NCBI GenBank assembly: GCA_020051095.1
Contig: JAGVJN010000025.1
Span: forward strand, 1 to 64,000
Direction of reading: 5' to 3'
Source: Pseudomonadota bacterium
Lineage (GTDB): Bacteria; Pseudomonadota; Gammaproteobacteria; Legionellales; Legionellaceae
Length of the DNA stretch: 64,000 nt
Shown here: positions 24,766-34,816 of the stretch, piece by piece
Layout: each line of letters opens with the position of its first letter
Position numbering within the stretch: the first letter of the stretch is position 1
Notes under the pieces: model-generated
Seen by the model: only the letters and a program-made list of their open reading frames with translations
Database searches by the model: none
Told to the model about the DNA's origin: nothing
Program-made: the position numbers and the translations under genes

Positions 24766-25475
24766 TTGAGACCCTTATCGCGCATCGCGGGGCGTCAGGT
24801 TATGCCCCCGAGAATACGATTGCAGCGTTTGATAAAGCTTTGGCTTTGGGCTGTTTGATGATTGAGTTTGATGTCATGCTTAGTCAAGATGGCGAACCGT
24901 TTGTATTCCATGACGACAAATTAAAACGAACGACCAATGGTCGTGGTGAAATTGGTCAAGTGACAGCTGAATATTTACAATCGTTGGATGCTGGAAAATG
25001 GTTTCATCGTCAATTCAAAGGTGAAAAAATACCGCATTTGAAAGATGCGCTCAAATGGCTTAGTTTAACCAACATGAAAGCCAATATTGAGATTAAGCCC
25101 TATCCTGGTACAACAGAAGAAACAACGATGGTGGTATTAACCCACATCAATCGACATTGGCCGCATAACCGCTCGTTACCTTTAGTTTCAAGTTTTGATT
25201 ATGAAGCGTTATTGTGCGCACGCTCCATTTCCCCTGAATTACCGTTAGGGCTTTTAATGCACGAATGGGATGATAATTGGCAGCAAAAAGCAGACTATCT
25301 ATCGGCTTATTCTGTCCATCTGCATTATAAAATTGCCACCCGTGCTCACGTGACATCGATTAAGGAAAAAGGATACGCTGTGGCTGTTTATACCGTAAAC
25401 CGTAAACGCCTCGCCAACAAACTCTTAAGTTGGGGAGTAGATGGCTTGTTTACCGATTACCCTGATCTATTATGA
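24762..25475 (+). CDS. ugpQ: Glycerophosphodiester phosphodiesterase
   Basis: 237 residues, the cytosolic GDPD type without signal peptide. IAHRGASGYAPENTIAAF contains the first catalytic His and Glu, and VFHDDKLKRTTNGRG the second His; NIEIKP supplies another metal Glu. It hydrolyses glycerophosphodiesters to sn-glycerol 3-phosphate plus alcohol. It overlaps the genes on both sides by 4 bp, and ugpB downstream would feed it substrate. Confidence 0.95.
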   Translation: MIETLIAHRGASGYAPENTIAAFDKALALGCLMIEFDVMLSQDGEPFVFHDDKLKRTTNGRGEIGQVTAEYLQSLDAGKWFHRQFKGEKIPHLKDALKWLSLTNMKANIEIKPYPGTTEETTMVVLTHINRHWPHNRSLPLVSSFDYEALLCARSISPELPLGLLMHEWDDNWQQKADYLSAYSVHLHYKIATRAHVTSIKEKGYAVAVYTVNRKRLANKLLSWGVDGLFTDYPDLL

Positions 25476-26722
25476 CTATGATTCGTTTACTATCGATAAT
25501 CCTCCTATGCCAATTTACCCCATATGTTTCTGCCCAAGAAACCCTGACAATATGGCATTCTTTTGCTGGTTCATTAGCACATCAGTTTCAGAGTATGGCC
25601 GATCAATTTAATAATTCTCAATCAGATTATCGTGTTAATTTGGTCTATAAAGGCAATTATATTGAGTCGTTGACCAGCTTTGCAGCGGCCTTTCATGCAG
25701 GCCATCCTCCTGATATGGTTCAAGTGTTTGAAGTAGGGCGTGATGCCATGGTTGCTGCACAAGATAGTTTGTCACCCGTGGACACACTTCTAACCCCTGA
25801 GCAAGTATCACGATTATTGCCAGCTGTGAAGCAGTACTACAGTCGTAACCAGATTTTAATGGCATACCCTTTAAATGTGTCAGTTCCGGTGATGTATTAT
25901 AATAAAGAAGCTTTGCAAAAAGTTGCACCAAATCAACCTTTTCCCACAACTTGGCAAGCCTTTGAATTGGTGTTAACAAAGCTTAAAAAAGCGGGGTATG
26001 GCTGTGGTTATACCACCGCTTTCCCAGCATGGCTTCATTTTGAGTCATTTGCGAGTTTGCATGGGTTGTCCCTGATTGCGCCGGATAATCCAAAAGCTGT
26101 TCGCTATAAACAACCTGCTATTATCCATCATTTGTACCGATTAAAACGATGGCAGCAACAGCGTTTTTTCCGTTATGGTGGACGTGATAGTGATGCGACC
26201 CATTTGTTTACCAGTCAGACATGTGTGATATTCAGCCAATCTTCAGGGGCCTGGCAGAGCTTGCAGAAAATGGTTAAGTTTCCAGTTGGCATCGCGCCGC
26301 TTCCTGTTGATAAGGATATTAGCCACACGCGTTATGCGAATACGTTTGGCGGAGCGGCTTTATGGGTGGTCAAGCCAAAGAGTCCACAAAAAAAATCAGG
26401 CGTTCAGGCCTGGCTTTCTTTTTTAGCTCAACCTAATACCCAGTGGGATTGGTACCTAAACACCGGTTATTTGCCAATGGTGGATATCGAACATGTTCAA
26501 CCCCAATCGGAATTACTTAAAATCGCCTCTCAAGACTTAATCCATGCGCAAACGTCTGCACCGATTACCTGGGGACCACAAAACCAGTTAAGAATTATAC
26601 TTGACCAAGCGATGGAATCATTTTTCTCACAATCCGAATCGGTTGAGTCTGCGTTGGACTATGCTGAAAAGCAGGCAAATTACCGATTGCATCGATTTGA
26701 TAAAAACTATCATCATTCATGA
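25472..26722 (+). CDS. ugpB: Glycerol-3-phosphate-type ABC substrate-binding protein
   Basis: 416 residues with a signal peptide (LLSIILLCQFTPYVSA) and the family-1 solute-binding pattern ETLTIWHSFAG, PDMVQVFEVGRDAM, YPLNVSVPVMYYN and SGAWQ. The pattern matches UgpB, which delivers G3P or glycerophosphodiesters to UgpAEC in the inner membrane. No permease or ATPase gene follows; the next gene encodes a secreted peptidase-like protein. The transporter partners must be elsewhere. Confidence 0.9.
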   Translation: MTMIRLLSIILLCQFTPYVSAQETLTIWHSFAGSLAHQFQSMADQFNNSQSDYRVNLVYKGNYIESLTSFAAAFHAGHPPDMVQVFEVGRDAMVAAQDSLSPVDTLLTPEQVSRLLPAVKQYYSRNQILMAYPLNVSVPVMYYNKEALQKVAPNQPFPTTWQAFELVLTKLKKAGYGCGYTTAFPAWLHFESFASLHGLSLIAPDNPKAVRYKQPAIIHHLYRLKRWQQQRFFRYGGRDSDATHLFTSQTCVIFSQSSGAWQSLQKMVKFPVGIAPLPVDKDISHTRYANTFGGAALWVVKPKSPQKKSGVQAWLSFLAQPNTQWDWYLNTGYLPMVDIEHVQPQSELLKIASQDLIHAQTSAPITWGPQNQLRIILDQAMESFFSQSESVESALDYAEKQANYRLHRFDKNYHHS

Positions 26723-26810
26723 GCAGGAATGTTTCACTGCTAGGGTCTTTGACTGGGGGACGTTTTTAGTGGCACTCATAATTCTTATTACCAAATAGAA
26801 GGGTATTTCC

Positions 26811-27491
26811 ATGAAACTATCCACATTCCTGTTAGGATGTAGCCTTTTTGCGCTATCCTTCTTTGCCTCTGCAGAAAACCCGAGCCCAAGTGCGCCAGAA
26901 AGCTTAAAAAACGCAGTTCGCCAGTATTATGGCTTTTCGCCAAACGACCAATTCATCTTATTGAATGTGAAAGGCTATCAACAAACAGAAGACTATACTT
27001 GCGGGCCATCAACGGCCATGCAATTAATGCGGTTCTATGGCATGTTATCTGACTCGCAAATGACTCGAAAAACAGAGCTAACCATTGCAAAAGAGATGGG
27101 GTCTAATAGTAATTCGGGAACGTCCCCAAAGCAAATCGTTACCTGGTTAAAATCGCACGGATTTAACGTCACCTATGGTGAAAACGGCAACCCAAAAATG
27201 CTGCATGATAATCTTAAAAAAGGGATCCCCGTCATTGTTGAGTGGATTGATTGGGGAGGGCACTGGGAGGTTGTGAGCGGGATAAATATGCCAGGAGGGA
27301 AGTTTGATCCCGCATTTGACAGCCTTATACTTGCCGATCCCGCGGCTCATTTTTTGAATCCTGCAAAACCCTTTATTGAAGGTCTCACCATGACCAATGT
27401 GGATCGATTTGACAGTATGTGGTTTGATGCCCAGTACTTTAAACCGGGGCATCTCGTCAAGGGAATATATATTATTGCAACGCCAAAATAA
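26811..27491 (+). CDS. Secreted C39-like cysteine peptidase
   Basis: 226 residues with a signal peptide (FLLGCSLFALSFFASA). The core has a papain-like triad in C39 order: DYTCGPST (Cys64), GGHWEVVSG (His151) and LADPAAH (Asp176). Real C39 peptidases are usually ABC-transporter-fused; this is a free exported version as in several peptidase_C39_2 proteins. Substrate unknown; it may act in the periplasm or outside the cell. It ends 4 bp from the convergent rsgA. Confidence 0.8.
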   Translation: MKLSTFLLGCSLFALSFFASAENPSPSAPESLKNAVRQYYGFSPNDQFILLNVKGYQQTEDYTCGPSTAMQLMRFYGMLSDSQMTRKTELTIAKEMGSNSNSGTSPKQIVTWLKSHGFNVTYGENGNPKMLHDNLKKGIPVIVEWIDWGGHWEVVSGINMPGGKFDPAFDSLILADPAAHFLNPAKPFIEGLTMTNVDRFDSMWFDAQYFKPGHLVKGIYIIATPK

Positions 27492-27495
27492 GGAC

Positions 27496-28449
27496 TTATC
27501 GTTTTTCAAACTGATGTGCAAGTTGGATTAAACTGCGATAGCGGCTGGGATGGATATCGCCTTTTTCAACCGCTTCCATGACTGCACATCCACGGCTCGT
27601 TTCATGATTGCAATCTCGAAATTGGCACTTTTGGGTAATCGGGGCTATGTCAATAAATCCTTGGCATAATGTTCTTAAGTCCGTTCCCCAAAGACCAAAT
27701 TCGCGAATACCTGGGGAGTCAATTAGAGCACCCCCTTGGGGTAAATGATAGTATCGAGATTGACTGGTGGTGTGTTTACCCAGTTGTGCGATGGTTGAGA
27801 TGTTGGCTGTTTGTAGCGTTTCATGGGGTAATAATCGATTGATGATAGAGGATTTTCCAACACCGGATTGGCCGACAAACACGCTGACTTCATGGTTAAG
27901 GAAAGGGGTGAGTTCCGTATCAGCCTGCTGTTGATCACGGGAGGTTTTCGTAAAGTTATAACCAAGGGGGCGATAAATATCCGAAATTTCTTGCAAGAGC
28001 ACATCACAAGGCAAATCCGTTTTATTAATCACAATCGTGGGTTTTATATGATTAAGTTCTGCGACCACGAGATAACTATCTAACAACATGGCGGAGTAGG
28101 CTGGTTCCGGGGCAATAACAATCATTAATTGTGTCACATTCGCCGCAATTAATTTCTTCCGCCTAGGGCTTGAACGATATAAACTCGAATAGCGTGGCAG
28201 GCAACTGACAACGACGCCTTGATCGACTCCTTCGCTAACCCAGGAAATTCGATCGCCTGCAACAATATCCGGGATATTGGGTCGAATAGCACAAATGATG
28301 CGCTCAGCGCTTTCTGACTCAATTTCAGCAAGTTGCCCAAATCGAGCGATAACAAGTCCTGGTAGAACGCGCTCATTATCGAAGGATAATTTGTTTTCTT
28401 GAGCTTTGATACGCTCACGTTGTTGTTTTGAAAGTTTTCGTTTGCTCAT
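27496..28449 (-). CDS. rsgA: Ribosome small-subunit-dependent GTPase A
   Basis: 317 residues with the circularly permuted GTPase order: OB-like N-terminus, G4 NKTD, G1 GQSGVGKSSI, G3 DSPG, then the zinc motif CQFRDCNHETSRGCAV. RsgA checks late maturation of the 30S subunit. It diverges from cca. Confidence 0.96.
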   Translation of the reverse strand: MSKRKLSKQQRERIKAQENKLSFDNERVLPGLVIARFGQLAEIESESAERIICAIRPNIPDIVAGDRISWVSEGVDQGVVVSCLPRYSSLYRSSPRRKKLIAANVTQLMIVIAPEPAYSAMLLDSYLVVAELNHIKPTIVINKTDLPCDVLLQEISDIYRPLGYNFTKTSRDQQQADTELTPFLNHEVSVFVGQSGVGKSSIINRLLPHETLQTANISTIAQLGKHTTSQSRYYHLPQGGALIDSPGIREFGLWGTDLRTLCQGFIDIAPITQKCQFRDCNHETSRGCAVMEAVEKGDIHPSRYRSLIQLAHQFEKR

Positions 28450-28539
28450 AAAATTGTTATTATGCCAGTGGGTATATGCTTGATAGGCTGTGATAGATTA
28501 TTAGTAAGTTTACATGATGAATGAAAGAAAGGTAAGGGC

Positions 28540-29775
28540 GTGAAAATTTATTTGGTCGGCGGTGCTGTTCGTGATTCGTTGTTAGGATATCCCTATACCG
28601 AAAAAGATTATGTTGTCACGGGTGCAACTCGTCAACAAATGCTTGATTTAGGGTATGAACAAGTGGGAAAAGATTTCCCCGTATTTTTGCACCCTAAAAG
28701 TAAAGAAGAATATGCCTTAGCTCGGTTAGAACGAAAAAAGGGCAAGGGATATTATGGATTTGAGGTCGATTTTTCACCCGATGTCACATTAGAAGAGGAT
28801 TTAAAGCGACGTGATTTAACCATCAATGCCATGGCGATGGATGAACAAGGGAATCTCATCGACCCTTACGGTGGTCAGGCTGACTTAGAAGCAAAGCTAA
28901 TCCGACATGTCTCAAACGCATTTATTGAAGACCCAGTGAGGGTATTACGTGTCGCACGGTTTATCGCCCGTTATTACCATATGGGCTTTCGTCTGGCAGA
29001 CGAAACAAGGATTCTCATGGCGCAAATGACCCGCTCAGGGGAATTAGAAAACCTGGTTCCTGAACGAGTTTGGCAAGAATGTGAACGTGCTTTGAGCGAA
29101 AATAACCCAGAACAGTTTTTTGTGACGTTGCGTCAAATAGGCGCTTTAGCCATCATTTTTCCAGAGTTGGATAAGCTCTTCGGTGTTCCTAACAAAGTGA
29201 CATATCACCCCGAAATTGATAGCGGCATCCACTCGCTCTACTCGCTACAAGCTTGCACCACGAAAACCAACAATAGTTGCATGCGATTTGCAGCACTGGT
29301 TCATGATTTAGGAAAGGCAGAAACCCAAATGTCTGATTGGCCAAGCCACCCAGGGCATGACGAGGCGGGAGAGCCTATTATTAGACAACTTTGCAAACGG
29401 CTTAAGATTCCCAATGATTATCAATCATTTGCCTTATTAGTCTGCCGTTTTCATTTATTGATTCACCGAGTGGATAAGTTATCCTCGGACGAGATTTTAT
29501 TTGTTCTTAATCATGCGGATGCCTTTCGTCGCTCGCACCGGTTTGAGCAATTATTAGTTGTCAGTGAAGCCGATATTAATGGCACAGGGAGAAAGATGCC
29601 TTTTCCACAAGGGGATAAATGGCGGTATTTATTGTCAGAATGTGCTAAAGTGCAGGCCCAAGATGTGATAAAGCAGGGATTTAAAGACCAGCAGATTAAA
29701 CTGGAACTGGATGCTAGACGATTAGCATGCATCGATATAATTCAAAAAATGTGGAAAGAGAATGAAAAAAAGTAG
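28540..29775 (+). CDS. cca: CCA-adding enzyme / tRNA nucleotidyltransferase
   Basis: 411 residues from a GTG start behind AAAGGTAAGGG. Class II nucleotidyltransferase: [10 protein letters not shown], metal pair [16 protein letters not shown] and the nucleotide-selecting region [13 protein letters not shown]-terminal HD domain (VHDLGKAE) provides phosphatase and phosphodiesterase activity. It repairs tRNA CCA ends. The last 14 bp overlap orn. Confidence 0.95.
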   Translation: MKIYLVGGAVRDSLLGYPYTEKDYVVTGATRQQMLDLGYEQVGKDFPVFLHPKSKEEYALARLERKKGKGYYGFEVDFSPDVTLEEDLKRRDLTINAMAMDEQGNLIDPYGGQADLEAKLIRHVSNAFIEDPVRVLRVARFIARYYHMGFRLADETRILMAQMTRSGELENLVPERVWQECERALSENNPEQFFVTLRQIGALAIIFPELDKLFGVPNKVTYHPEIDSGIHSLYSLQACTTKTNNSCMRFAALVHDLGKAETQMSDWPSHPGHDEAGEPIIRQLCKRLKIPNDYQSFALLVCRFHLLIHRVDKLSSDEILFVLNHADAFRRSHRFEQLLVVSEADINGTGRKMPFPQGDKWRYLLSECAKVQAQDVIKQGFKDQQIKLELDARRLACIDIIQKMWKENEKK

Positions 29776-30304
29776 CAATTTAATTTGGATCGATCTGGAA
29801 ATGACAGGCCTTGAGCCTGACACTGACCGTATTATTGAAATTGCAACGGTGGTAACGGATGCCCAACTGACTATCCTCGCAGAAGGCCCTGTGCTTGCAA
29901 TCCATCAAAGTGATGTTGTCTTGGATGGAATGGATGACTGGAATACCAGACAACATAATGCTTCTGGTTTGGTAGCAAGGGTAAAAAGCAGTGATATTGA
30001 TGAGAAGCGTGCAGAAAAGCAGACCATTGCCTTCTTAGAAAAATATATTGATAAAGGTAAATCTCCCATGTGCGGGAATAGTATCTGTCAGGATAGACGG
30101 TTTTTATATCGCTACATGCCGGAGTTAGCGAGTTTCTTTCATTATCGTAACTTAGATGTGAGCACCTTAAAGGAGCTGGTGAAGCGTTGGAAACCCACGT
30201 TAATGAATGGCATTACCAAAGAATCCAAACATTTAGCCCTCGATGATATTAAAGATTCGATTGATGAGCTAAAATATTACCGAGAACATTTTATTATTCC
30301 CTAA
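29762..30304 (+). CDS. orn: Oligoribonuclease
   Basis: 180-residue DEDDh exonuclease: IDLEMTGLE (first Asp/Glu), [11 protein letters not shown] (Asp), and [10 protein letters not shown] (late His/Asp). It degrades dinucleotides such as pGpG and 2- to 5-mers at the end of mRNA decay. It overlaps cca by 14 bp and lies 8 bp before queH. Confidence 0.97.
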   Translation: MKKSSNLIWIDLEMTGLEPDTDRIIEIATVVTDAQLTILAEGPVLAIHQSDVVLDGMDDWNTRQHNASGLVARVKSSDIDEKRAEKQTIAFLEKYIDKGKSPMCGNSICQDRRFLYRYMPELASFFHYRNLDVSTLKELVKRWKPTLMNGITKESKHLALDDIKDSIDELKYYREHFIIP

Positions 30305-30312
30305 GGTCTGTT

Positions 30313-30990
30313 ATGGCTGTTGAAAGAGAGAAATTAACCCTTCCTAATGATGCCGATAAATTATTACTGCATTCTTGTTGTGCCCCTTGTTCCGGTGAAG
30401 TGATGGAAGCTATCTTAGCCTCAGGAATCGACTTTGCGATATTTTTTTATAATCCGAACATCCACCCTGTTCAGGAATATGAAATGCGAAAGGAAGAAAA
30501 TATTCGCTTTGCCAATAAGCATCAAATTCCCTTTATCGATGCTGATTATGATAAAGATAATTGGTTTGAAAGAATTAAAGGACTAGAGTGGGAACCTGAA
30601 AGGGGAAAACGTTGTTCTGCGTGTTTTGATATGCGCTTTGAGCGAACCGCTTTATATGCCTATGAGCATGGTTATCCTGTGATAAGCAGCTCACTTGGTA
30701 TATCTCGCTGGAAAGATATGAATCAAATTAATACCTCGGGTGAAAAAGCCGCCGCTCGGTACCCCAACATGGTGTATTGGACCTATAATTGGCGAAAGCA
30801 AGGCGGCTCAGAACGAATGTATGAAATTGCTAAACGCGAAAATTTTTATAAACAAGAATATTGTGGGTGCGTGTATTCATTAAGGGATACCAATCGCTGG
30901 CGGAAGGAAAATGGCCGAGATAGAATCAAACTCGGTGTGAGCTACTACAATGTGGAAGATATTGTCCGTCAAAGTCAGGAAAATTCTTGA
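30313..30990 (+). CDS. queH: Epoxyqueuosine reductase QueH
   Basis: 225 residues of the QueH (DUF208) type. Cys pairs [18 protein letters not shown] and YCGCVYS bind the iron-sulfur cluster and metal. It carries out the last step of queuosine synthesis in tRNA, replacing cobalamin-dependent QueG. Third gene of cca-orn-queH. Confidence 0.95.
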   Translation: MAVEREKLTLPNDADKLLLHSCCAPCSGEVMEAILASGIDFAIFFYNPNIHPVQEYEMRKEENIRFANKHQIPFIDADYDKDNWFERIKGLEWEPERGKRCSACFDMRFERTALYAYEHGYPVISSSLGISRWKDMNQINTSGEKAAARYPNMVYWTYNWRKQGGSERMYEIAKRENFYKQEYCGCVYSLRDTNRWRKENGRDRIKLGVSYYNVEDIVRQSQENS

Positions 30991-31118
30991 TTTTTGTTGG
31001 CCTTATGTTGCACATAATCAGCGTTCTTGATAATCGCCTTTTTTTCTCTCTTTGAATCATTTCCTAATAGTCTAAAAACTGATTAAATAGTATTTTTATC
31101 ATTTGTAGAAAGGAAAAA

Positions 31119-31898
31119 ATGATACCGATTCGCTTACGACCTGTTACCGATAAAAGTATTGGGACAACCGCTTTTTTTCGAAACAGAATACTGTTAGAAA
31201 CTGTCTGTGAAATGATATCCAGCATAGAAAAAAAAGAGATTCGTGTTTTATTTCATGCTTGTTCAATTGGCTCTGAAGTCTATTCTTTTATGATAACAAC
31301 GGCTTTGGATCAACGATTAGCGGAAAAACGAATCAAAGTAGCTTGTTGTGATCAAGAAACTAGTTTTCTTGATTTTGGAAAAAGTGCAATTTATCCGTGC
31401 GAAGTATTGAAAGGGATGTACCCTAAAGAGCAGAATTTTTTTGAAAGGATTGATGAAAATTTAATACGAGTAAAACAAGAAATTCGAAACAATGTGACTT
31501 TTTTGCCTGCAAGTTCATTTCGAGACTTCATGTATCCTGAGCCATTTGATGTGGTCTTTTTGTTAAATGCGTTACTCTATTTACCAAAAGAAGATCAAGC
31601 AGTGGCTATCGATAATATAGCCAAATATAATAATAGCTTGTTCATCACAACGGGATTTCATTTTGATTGCATTAAGCAAGATTTACAGCGCAATCACTAT
31701 CAACCTTATCTAGAAAATGCCAAACAAATACATGATGGTTGGGTAGACCGGCGCAAAGCGATAATGGATGCTAATGAAGTGATCCCGGGTAAAATATACC
31801 ACCCATGGAGTCTAGCACCTTATTCAACAATCAAAGATTATGACTATCTCTATAGTGCTATCTTTTTAAAGCAGGGAAATGAGCGGCTAGGTTCTTGA
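31119..31898 (+). CDS. CheR-like methyltransferase-domain protein
   Basis: 259 residues. The order of elements follows CheR: TTAFFRN, then LFHACSIGSEVYSF in place of the usual SAM loop (x-SxGxExYS), VACCDQE, a NVTFLPAS segment, and FDVVFLLNALLYL in the position of the FDxIFCRNVLIYF motif. The loop retains Ser-Ile-Gly-Ser-Glu. There are no chemotaxis genes near. It may be an orphan carboxyl methyltransferase or a relative with a different job. It has its own AAAGGAAAAA ribosome-binding site. Confidence 0.65.
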   Translation: MIPIRLRPVTDKSIGTTAFFRNRILLETVCEMISSIEKKEIRVLFHACSIGSEVYSFMITTALDQRLAEKRIKVACCDQETSFLDFGKSAIYPCEVLKGMYPKEQNFFERIDENLIRVKQEIRNNVTFLPASSFRDFMYPEPFDVVFLLNALLYLPKEDQAVAIDNIAKYNNSLFITTGFHFDCIKQDLQRNHYQPYLENAKQIHDGWVDRRKAIMDANEVIPGKIYHPWSLAPYSTIKDYDYLYSAIFLKQGNERLGS

Positions 31899-32077
31899 GC
31901 GCCCTGATTATCAAGCAGCCATGGGAATAAGTGAATCATCAGCTTGCCATTAGGTTCCTTGCTTAAAATAAATTTACCTTGCCTTTTATAGCCTAAGGTG
32001 TTAATTTAATAAGCATAATTAACCTTGCATCTCTTAAATTGATTCACGTTGCCTCAACATAATGAGATAAATCATCG

Positions 32078-33463
32078 ATGAAAATTACTCGCTCAAGTGA
32101 TAAACCTTTGAGTGTCTTTACCTTGGTAATGATAAACATCATTGCCGTCGATAGCCTAAGAACGTTACCTATCAGTGCTGCTTACGGTTTTTCTCTAGTT
32201 TTCTATTATCTCATTGCGGCTTTCTTGTTTTTTATCCCTGTTGCCCTTGTTTCAGCAGAATTAGCCACGGCCATGCCGAAAACAGGCGGCATTTATATTT
32301 GGGTAAAGCAGGCATTTGGCCAGCGTGCCGCCTTTATTACCATATGGTTGCAGTGGATCTATAATGTTGTCTGGTACCCCACCATCATGGTTTTTGTTGT
32401 GGTTACCCTTGCCACATTAACCTCACCAATGCTGGTTAGTAATAAAGGTTGGATGTTGTTAACGGTGAACCTATTATTTTGGCTATTTACTCTACTCAAT
32501 TGCTTTGGCATGCGCATATCCGGGTTTGTGAGTATCTTGGGTGCCATTGTAGGCACGCTGTTACCGATGGTGATAATTATCAGTCTTGGTATTATTTGGT
32601 TATTACAGGGGCATCCAGTTAGTATCCAAATGGATTGGCAGCACTTTTTTCCCCATCTGATGGATAATGATAACAATGAACTAATCCTATTAGGGGGAAT
32701 TTTATTTGGTCTAGTTGGCATGGAAATGTCGGCGGTTCATGCTGGCGATGTCGAAAACCCTCAAAAAGATTATCCCAAAGCGTTATTGTGGTCGACGATA
32801 ATTATCATCTTGACCCTAGTGATGGGTTCGCTTGCTATCGCAATGGTTGTGCCAAATGCCAAACTAAGCTTGGTATCGGGATTAATGGAGGCATTTGCTA
32901 TCTTTTTTAATAGCTACCATCTGCCCTGGATGACGCAAGTGGTTGCTTGTTTTATTATTATCGGGGCATTGAGTAGTGTGAGTGCTTGGATTATTGGACC
33001 AACTCGAGGGCTGATGGTTGCTGCTGAGGATGGTTGTTTACCTCATTTGTTAGCTAAGACGAATCGCTTTGGTGCTCCGGTTAATCTATTAATGGTTCAA
33101 GCGGGGTTATTAACGCTATTAAGTTCGGTGTATGTCTTATTTGATGATATTAATGTTTCCTATTGGCTGTTATCCGATTTAACCGCACAGATGGCATTGC
33201 TGGTGTATGTCATGATGTTTTTTGCTTTCATTGAACTCCGGCAAAAACATTTATGTCAGCCGGGCCGTTTTACCATACCCGGCAATCTTTTTGCAAAATT
33301 CATCGCCCTATGCGGATTAATCATTTGCTTGCTTGTCATCAGCACAGGATTCATTCCACCCAAAAATTTATCAAGTCAAGCTATCTGGTTTTATGAGGCA
33401 TTCTTAATTGTTGGTTTAAGTGGCTTTATATTGATACCTCTTTCTTGGCAACATCGAGGATAA
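32078..33463 (+). CDS. APC-family amino acid permease
   Basis: 461 residues with 12 predicted membrane helices. The first helix has the usual LSVFTLVMINIIAV form, AELATAMPKTGGIYIWVKQAF matches the conserved consensus of the glutamate/GABA-antiporter-like subgroup, and GMEMSAVHAGDVENPQKDYPKA matches the helix 6-7 loop. Substrate unknown; amino acids are the main carbon source of Legionellales. Monocistronic, convergent with the thiolase across a REP-like element. Confidence 0.88.
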   Translation: MKITRSSDKPLSVFTLVMINIIAVDSLRTLPISAAYGFSLVFYYLIAAFLFFIPVALVSAELATAMPKTGGIYIWVKQAFGQRAAFITIWLQWIYNVVWYPTIMVFVVVTLATLTSPMLVSNKGWMLLTVNLLFWLFTLLNCFGMRISGFVSILGAIVGTLLPMVIIISLGIIWLLQGHPVSIQMDWQHFFPHLMDNDNNELILLGGILFGLVGMEMSAVHAGDVENPQKDYPKALLWSTIIIILTLVMGSLAIAMVVPNAKLSLVSGLMEAFAIFFNSYHLPWMTQVVACFIIIGALSSVSAWIIGPTRGLMVAAEDGCLPHLLAKTNRFGAPVNLLMVQAGLLTLLSSVYVLFDDINVSYWLLSDLTAQMALLVYVMMFFAFIELRQKHLCQPGRFTIPGNLFAKFIALCGLIICLLVISTGFIPPKNLSSQAIWFYEAFLIVGLSGFILIPLSWQHRG

Positions 33464-33492
33464 CTAGGTATTTTGGAAGTTTTCTAGTCCAT

Positions 33493-33574
33493 GTAGCCCG
33501 GATGCAGGCGCAGCCGTAATCCGGGATTTTGGACTTCGAACATCCCGGATTTCGTTTCACTTCATCCCGGCTAC
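33493..33574. repeat. REP/BIME-like palindromic element
   Basis: GTAGCCCGGATGcaggcg...AATCCGGG is followed by CATCCCGGATT...CATCCCGGCTAC, the reverse complement of the first unit with small changes. Two REP-type CCGGAT palindromes in opposite orientation form a BIME-like structure between convergent genes. The right side continues into a short tandem CGATCACTA repeat. Confidence 0.75.
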
Positions 33575-33615
33575 GATCACTACGATCACTTCATGCCTGC
33601 CAAATACTTGATTGG

Positions 33616-34800
33616 TTAAACCATCTCTACGGCCACGGCAACCGCTTCGCCACCGCCGATACATAACGAGGCGATTCCTTTTTTGAGTTGGTTTTGTTTT
33701 AAAGCGTGTAACAAAGTCACTAAAATTCGAGCACCTGATGCCCCGATTGGATGACCTAATGCGCATGCGCCGCCATGGATGTTCACGCAGTCTGCTGATA
33801 AATCTAATTGCATCATTGCTGCCATAGTTACAACGGCAAATGCTTCATTGATTTCATATAAATCAACATCGTTAGCACGCCAGCCAGCGCGGTTTAAAAC
33901 TTTGTTAATTGCATCAATCGGGGCGGTAGTAAACCATTCGGGGGCTTGGGCGTGAGAGCTATGGGCCACAATCCTCGCTAATGGTTGAATGCCATGTTTC
34001 TCTGCATCAATAGCGCGCATGAGTATAAGGCTTGCAGCACCATCAGAAATCGAGCTACTGTTTGCAGCTGTTACCGTACCATTTTCTTTAAAAGCGGGCT
34101 TTAATCGACCTATTTTTTCTAATTTAGCCGCATCGGGCCCCTCATCCTTATCAACCTTTGTTTCCCCTTTGCTTGATTTGATAGTGACGTGGGTCATTTC
34201 GGCATTGAATTTCCCTTTTTCAGTTGCTTCTAATGCGCGCTTCATCGAACGACTTGCAAACTCATCTTGCATCTCCCGCGTGAAATTAAATTTTTCGGCG
34301 GTTTGTTCAGCGAAAACACCCATCAATTGGCCTGGATTGTAGGCATCTTCTAGGCCATCCAGAAACATATGGTCGTAGACTTTGTCATGGCCAAGGCGAT
34401 AGCCTGCTCGACCTTTTTTGAGTAGGTAGGGAGCATTACTCATGCTTTCCATGCCTGAAGCCAGAACAATGTTTGCTGAGCCGGCTTTGATCATATCATG
34501 GGCTAACATGACGGCCTTCAAGCCAGAGCCACACATTTTATTGATAGTTGTTGCGCCGACTGTTGTTGGAATTCCCGCTTTCAATGCCGCTTGGCGCGCA
34601 GGTGCTTGACCAATTCCTGCTTGTAATACGCATCCTGAGATAACTTCTTGTATATCCGAAATGGAAATATTAATTTCTTCCATGGCTGCTTGATGGGCAA
34701 TCGCGCCTAAATCGGGTGCACTCAGTTGAGATAATGTGCCAAGCATCCCCCCCATGGGGGTTCTTTTAGCTGCAACAATTACAATATCATTTTTGTCCAT
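33616..34800 (-). CDS. Acetyl-CoA C-acetyltransferase (thiolase)
   Basis: 394 residues from the ATG at 34800, with AGGATAAAT upstream; the frame reaches 34848 but the rest overlaps the preceding gene. Catalytic Cys in INKMCGSGLKAV, C-terminal GGACALGHPIGASGARI (His) and LCIGGGEAVA (Cys) define a biosynthetic-type thiolase. It could handle acetoacetyl-CoA from leucine breakdown or butanoate/PHB metabolism. It follows the isovaleryl-CoA dehydrogenase gene by 16 bp. Confidence 0.94.
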   Translation of the reverse strand: MDKNDIVIVAAKRTPMGGMLGTLSQLSAPDLGAIAHQAAMEEINISISDIQEVISGCVLQAGIGQAPARQAALKAGIPTTVGATTINKMCGSGLKAVMLAHDMIKAGSANIVLASGMESMSNAPYLLKKGRAGYRLGHDKVYDHMFLDGLEDAYNPGQLMGVFAEQTAEKFNFTREMQDEFASRSMKRALEATEKGKFNAEMTHVTIKSSKGETKVDKDEGPDAAKLEKIGRLKPAFKENGTVTAANSSSISDGAASLILMRAIDAEKHGIQPLARIVAHSSHAQAPEWFTTAPIDAINKVLNRAGWRANDVDLYEINEAFAVVTMAAMMQLDLSADCVNIHGGACALGHPIGASGARILVTLLHALKQNQLKKGIASLCIGGGEAVAVAVEMV

Positions 34801-34816
34801 AATATTTATCCTGTCG

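Noticed and set aside
31936-31945. Another TCATCAG motif outside the island as a possible third hammerhead
   Set aside because: No TTTC and GAC motifs at the required spacing and no pairing stem I around it.
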